From: Flavobacterium lipolyticum
GTDB lineage: Bacteria > Bacteroidota > Bacteroidia > Flavobacteriales > Flavobacteriaceae
Assembly (NCBI RefSeq): GCF_020905335.1
Contig: NZ_JAJJMN010000001.1
Coordinates: 806,001-870,000, forward strand
Direction: 5' to 3'
DNA length: 64,000 nt
Part shown: positions 61,295 to 64,000 of the stretch, in pieces
How positions within the stretch are numbered: position 1 is the stretch's first letter
How the letters are laid out: each line of letters opens with the position of its first letter
Notes under the pieces: generated by a model
The model's input: the letters and a program-made list of their open reading frames with translations, nothing else
The model's database searches: none
What the model was told of the DNA's origin: nothing
Translations under genes and position numbers: made by a program

Positions 61295-62815
61295 CTAAAT
61301 ATCGTTAAAGATAATTTTAAAGCTCGTTCCTACTCCCACTGTACTTTCTACTGAAATACTCCCTTTCATTGCCTCGATTTGATTCCTGGTAATATAAAGT
61401 CCAATTCCCCTTGCCTCCTGATTTTTGTGAAAAGTTTTATACATTCCAAACAACAAATCACCGTACACCGCCAAATCGATTCCCAAACCATTATCCGTAA
61501 TTTTTAACGACTTGTAACCGTCCGGTTCGATTGAAAAATCAAAAACAATAACAGGATCTCTGTCCGGATGCGCATACTTTATAGCGTTTGTTGTAAAATT
61601 CAGTAAAACACTTTCCAGATAAGCCGGGTTAAAATTAATTGTCAAATACCTTGGAACATTATTTACAATGGTAACTTTCTTATCCTTGTCATACCCTCTA
61701 ATCGTTGAAATTGTTTTCTCAATGTATTCTGAAAGCTTTAATGGCGCCACAGCAATATTGATATTACTTTGTGTCTTTACAATCTGGGTTAAATTGGCAA
61801 TCGTATCGTTCAGATCATTAGAAACAGTTCGCAAATGTTCTAACATTTCGTTTACAGTTTGTTTGTCAACATCCGCGTCAATGAAATCGAGGATCGACTT
61901 TATATTTCCGGCCTGCGTATTCAAATTATGTGAAACGATATGTGAAAAATTCACCAATCGGCTATTTTGATCACTGTACAATTTCATCGTTTTTAAGAGC
62001 TCCAACTCTTTCTCTTTTTGCAAAGAAACATCAGTATGTGTCCCGATCACACGCAATGGCTTTCCATTTTCATCCCTTTCAATCACCTTTCCACGATCCA
62101 GAATCCACTTATAATTACCACTTGAAGTCATGACGCGATGGTAATTTTCGTAATATGGGATCTTATTATCAAAATGCTCCTGTATATCCGAATAGTACTT
62201 TGGAAGATCCTCGGGATGCACAATCTTATCCCAACGTTCCGGATCATCGAAAATATCAGCGGAATCTAATTCTAAAATTTTTAACGACAATGACGAATAG
62301 AAAACCCTATTGGTTACCATATCCCAATCCCAAATTCCGGCAGTAGAGGCCTCTAGAGCAAATTGAAAACGCTCTTCAGAAATACGTAGTTTTTCTTCCT
62401 TATCTTTCAATTCCGTAATATCCGAAACATGTCCAAAAAAGCTAACACACCCGTCAGCGGACTGCTCTGTTTTGGCAGAAACCTTGAACCATCGCATCCC
62501 TTTTTTAGGTAAAACAGCTCTAAATTCAACATTCCAGGGCTTTGCTTCTTTACGTGCTTTGACTAAAGACTGAAAAAACACATCACGATCCTGAGGAAAA
62601 ATCCGGTCGTAAATGACCAATTTAATGTCATTGGTAAACTCTTTTACACTAAGTTCAAAAATATCGTCAGCTGATTTACTAACCAAAGGGAAAGTATACC
62701 TGTTTTCGCTGTCCACAACAAACTGAAACAGCAGATCCGGCATTTCGGCAAGCAATTTTTTATAAAAATTATTTACCTCTAAGCAATTCTCATTTCCATA
62801 TAAATCAAAAACCAT
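61295..62815 (-). CDS. PAS-PAS sensor histidine kinase, soluble
   Basis: The 506-residue protein has no membrane span. Two PAS domains (about 16-130 and 145-270, each ending in a PAC-like FGHVSDITELKDKEEKL or GTHTDVSLQKEKEL segment) lead to a kinase core. The phosphoacceptor His is in FSHIVSHNLNTQAGNI (about 290-305), a variant with HN rather than HE. The ATP-binding parts are NFTTNAIKYA, DNGLGID and GIGLYITRNQ. It probably senses a cytosolic signal. No response regulator is adjacent. Confidence 0.92.
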   Translation of the reverse strand: MVFDLYGNENCLEVNNFYKKLLAEMPDLLFQFVVDSENRYTFPLVSKSADDIFELSVKEFTNDIKLVIYDRIFPQDRDVFFQSLVKARKEAKPWNVEFRAVLPKKGMRWFKVSAKTEQSADGCVSFFGHVSDITELKDKEEKLRISEERFQFALEASTAGIWDWDMVTNRVFYSSLSLKILELDSADIFDDPERWDKIVHPEDLPKYYSDIQEHFDNKIPYYENYHRVMTSSGNYKWILDRGKVIERDENGKPLRVIGTHTDVSLQKEKELELLKTMKLYSDQNSRLVNFSHIVSHNLNTQAGNIKSILDFIDADVDKQTVNEMLEHLRTVSNDLNDTIANLTQIVKTQSNINIAVAPLKLSEYIEKTISTIRGYDKDKKVTIVNNVPRYLTINFNPAYLESVLLNFTTNAIKYAHPDRDPVIVFDFSIEPDGYKSLKITDNGLGIDLAVYGDLLFGMYKTFHKNQEARGIGLYITRNQIEAMKGSISVESTVGVGTSFKIIFNDI

Positions 62816-62967
62816 ATATCACTTATTTATGTAGATTGAAATATTAAAACAATGATCCCAATAGTAAAAAACAAAAGCTGAAACTGGCTCTTTTATTCTC
62901 TAATTACCACAAAATATTATACAATATATTACTTTTTTGATTTAAAAACGACTTCCGGCTTCAAAAA

Positions 62968-63864
62968 TTACTTCCGTGGATGAAAAGATAACATTACCTC
63001 TTTCAAAAAACTCCTGTCTAAATGCACATAAATTTCGGTCGTAGTAATCGATTCGTGCCCTAACATCAACTGAATTGATCTTAAGTCGGCACCATTTTCA
63101 AGTAAATGAGTTGCAAAAGAATGTCTTAATGTATGTGGACTAATACTTTTATGGAGGTTAATTTTTACAGCAAGATCTTTTATAATGGTAAAAATCATGG
63201 CGCGTGTAAGCTGATTACCTCTCCTGTTCAAAAATAAAGTATCTTCACAACCTTTTTTTATTTTAAGATTCACCCGAATCTCCTTCTGATAAATCTGGAT
63301 GTATTTCTGAGCGAATTTACCCACCGGAACAAAACGCTCTTTATTTCCTTTTCCGGTAATCTTAACGAACCCTTCTTCAAAGAATAAATCTGAAATTTTT
63401 AAAGAAACCAATTCCGAAACCCTAAGTCCGCAGCCGTACAAAGTTTCTAGCATTGCCCTATTTCGTTCACCTTCATTGGTACTCAGATCAATTGCCGCAA
63501 TAAGAGAATCAATTTCATCTAAAGACAGCGTATCGGGCAATTTCCGCCCTGTTTTAGGAGTTTCGATCAGCTCCATCGGATTGTCGTTTCTGTAATCTTC
63601 AAAAACCAGATAATTAAAAAAACTTTTCAATCCCGAAATAATTCTCGCCTGTGATCGTGGATTGACTTCTTTAGCTACCGCATAAATAAACTGCTGAACC
63701 GTTTCGTCATCAATCTTTATGGGAGAAATCTCTATACTATTGGTTTCCAGAAAAAGACACAGACGCTCGATGTCAAAACCATAGTTTTCGATCGTGTTTT
63801 TAGACAAACCTCTCTCGATGCGCAAATACGACTGATAATCTTTTATGTAACGGGTCCAATTCAT
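62968..63864 (-). CDS. xerD: Tyrosine recombinase XerD
   Basis: The start is ATG 63864 (MNWTRYIKDYQSYLRIERGL); the open frame from 63882 adds six residues. The 298-residue protein has an N-terminal SAM-like core-binding domain (about 1-85) and a catalytic domain with the Arg in GCGLRVSEL, Lys in TGKGNKERFVP, HTLRHSFATH, LGHESITTTEIYVHL (Tyr nucleophile). Length and motif spacing match XerC/D, which resolves chromosome dimers at dif. No phage or element context is seen, so this is the housekeeping enzyme. Confidence 0.93.
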   Translation of the reverse strand: MNWTRYIKDYQSYLRIERGLSKNTIENYGFDIERLCLFLETNSIEISPIKIDDETVQQFIYAVAKEVNPRSQARIISGLKSFFNYLVFEDYRNDNPMELIETPKTGRKLPDTLSLDEIDSLIAAIDLSTNEGERNRAMLETLYGCGLRVSELVSLKISDLFFEEGFVKITGKGNKERFVPVGKFAQKYIQIYQKEIRVNLKIKKGCEDTLFLNRRGNQLTRAMIFTIIKDLAVKINLHKSISPHTLRHSFATHLLENGADLRSIQLMLGHESITTTEIYVHLDRSFLKEVMLSFHPRK

Positions 63865-63890
63865 AGCTACAAAGTAAAACATTTTCAGGC

Positions 63891-63921
63891 ATAAAAAAAC
63901 CTTCCGGATTAGGGAAGGTTA
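63891..63921 (-). terminator. Terminator of the edge outer-membrane gene
   Basis: On the minus strand AACCTTCC (63920-63913) pairs with GGAAGGTT (63906-63899), followed by a T-run (63898-63892). It follows the stop at 63944. Confidence 0.85.
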
Positions 63922-63943
63922 CAAATTTTATTATTGGATAAAA

Positions 63944-64000
63944 TTAGAATTTGTAGGCTAAAGATAACGCAAGGTTACTGTTTTTAGCACTATCATAATA
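63944..64000 (-). CDS. Outer-membrane protein, C-terminal end only (cut by window edge)
   Basis: The last 19 codons on the minus strand read YYDSAKNSNLALSLAYKF and stop. Alternating residues and the terminal Phe are typical of an outer-membrane beta-barrel's last strand, the BAM recognition signal. The rest of the gene lies beyond the window, so the family cannot be assigned. Confidence 0.6.
   Translation of the reverse strand, partial: YYDSAKNSNLALSLAYKF

Noticed and set aside
62968..63864. Integrase of a mobile element
   Set aside because: Length and motifs are those of housekeeping XerD, and there is no attachment site, phage gene or excision gene nearby.

Overview
The window is a contiguous stretch of a low-GC Bacteroidota chromosome, almost certainly Flavobacterium or a close relative. 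Several features point there. Many genes have the Bacteroidota promoter core (TTTG/TTG, about 19-23 bases, TAnnTTTG). Secreted proteins end in type IX secretion (T9SS type A) sorting domains. There is a 6S-Flavo-type RNA between zapA and rny, a type B L31 beside a Bacteroidota-type GlmU-like protein, and many SusC/BtuB-style TonB receptors and LxxC lipoproteins. No tRNA, rRNA, CRISPR array, IS element or prophage was seen. The left edge cuts rmuC and the right edge cuts an outer-membrane protein gene.

Layout. 0-5 kb: rmuC (partial), two small exported proteins, then an ECF sigma factor overlapping an unusual anti-sigma factor that appears to span both membranes, and MepB. 5-9 kb: a large T9SS-secreted endonuclease/exonuclease/phosphatase protein. 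9-11 kb: an NlpE-like lipoprotein, RluE and TrmL. 11-22 kb: a vitamin B12 island. It holds a FecBCD/BtuFCD-like ABC importer on the minus strand, CobU, a BluB-CobT fusion, CobS and CobC, and then a cobalamin riboswitch leading a BtuB receptor and a beta-propeller lipoprotein resembling BtuG. Together these would capture corrinoids at the surface, import them, make dimethylbenzimidazole aerobically and rebuild the nucleotide loop. 22-26 kb: an S41 protease divergent from an ECF sigma/anti-sigma/DUF4252 operon with an ECF-type self promoter. 26-29 kb: a tandem duplication of NHL-propeller T9SS proteins. 29-34 kb: carB, rpmH and small proteins. 34-38 kb: an anion permease with a porin, and an Arg/Pro repeat protein. 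38-42 kb: a TolC-HlyD-ABC2 permease exporter without a visible ATPase. 42-54 kb: ABC-F ATPase, GlmU-like protein, L31, glycosyltransferase, phosphohexomutase, a YhcG-family nuclease, MsbA-like exporter and a DUF2971 protein. 54-58 kb: a TonB receptor with an M23 peptidase. 58-61 kb: a ZapB-like coiled coil, ZapA, 6S RNA and RNase Y. 61-64 kb: an orphan PAS histidine kinase and XerD.

The most unusual DNA is intergenic. Short-period tandem arrays (periods 7, 8 and 9) recur across the window. Some abut start codons (trmL, cobU, bluB-cobT), and others form inverted pairs that enclose a terminator between genes. One array upstream of cobU is composite: six copies of a 40-base core with spacings of exactly 66, 73, 80 or 87 bases, that is 45 + 7n. 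I know of no described system matching this exact arrangement, and its function is unknown.
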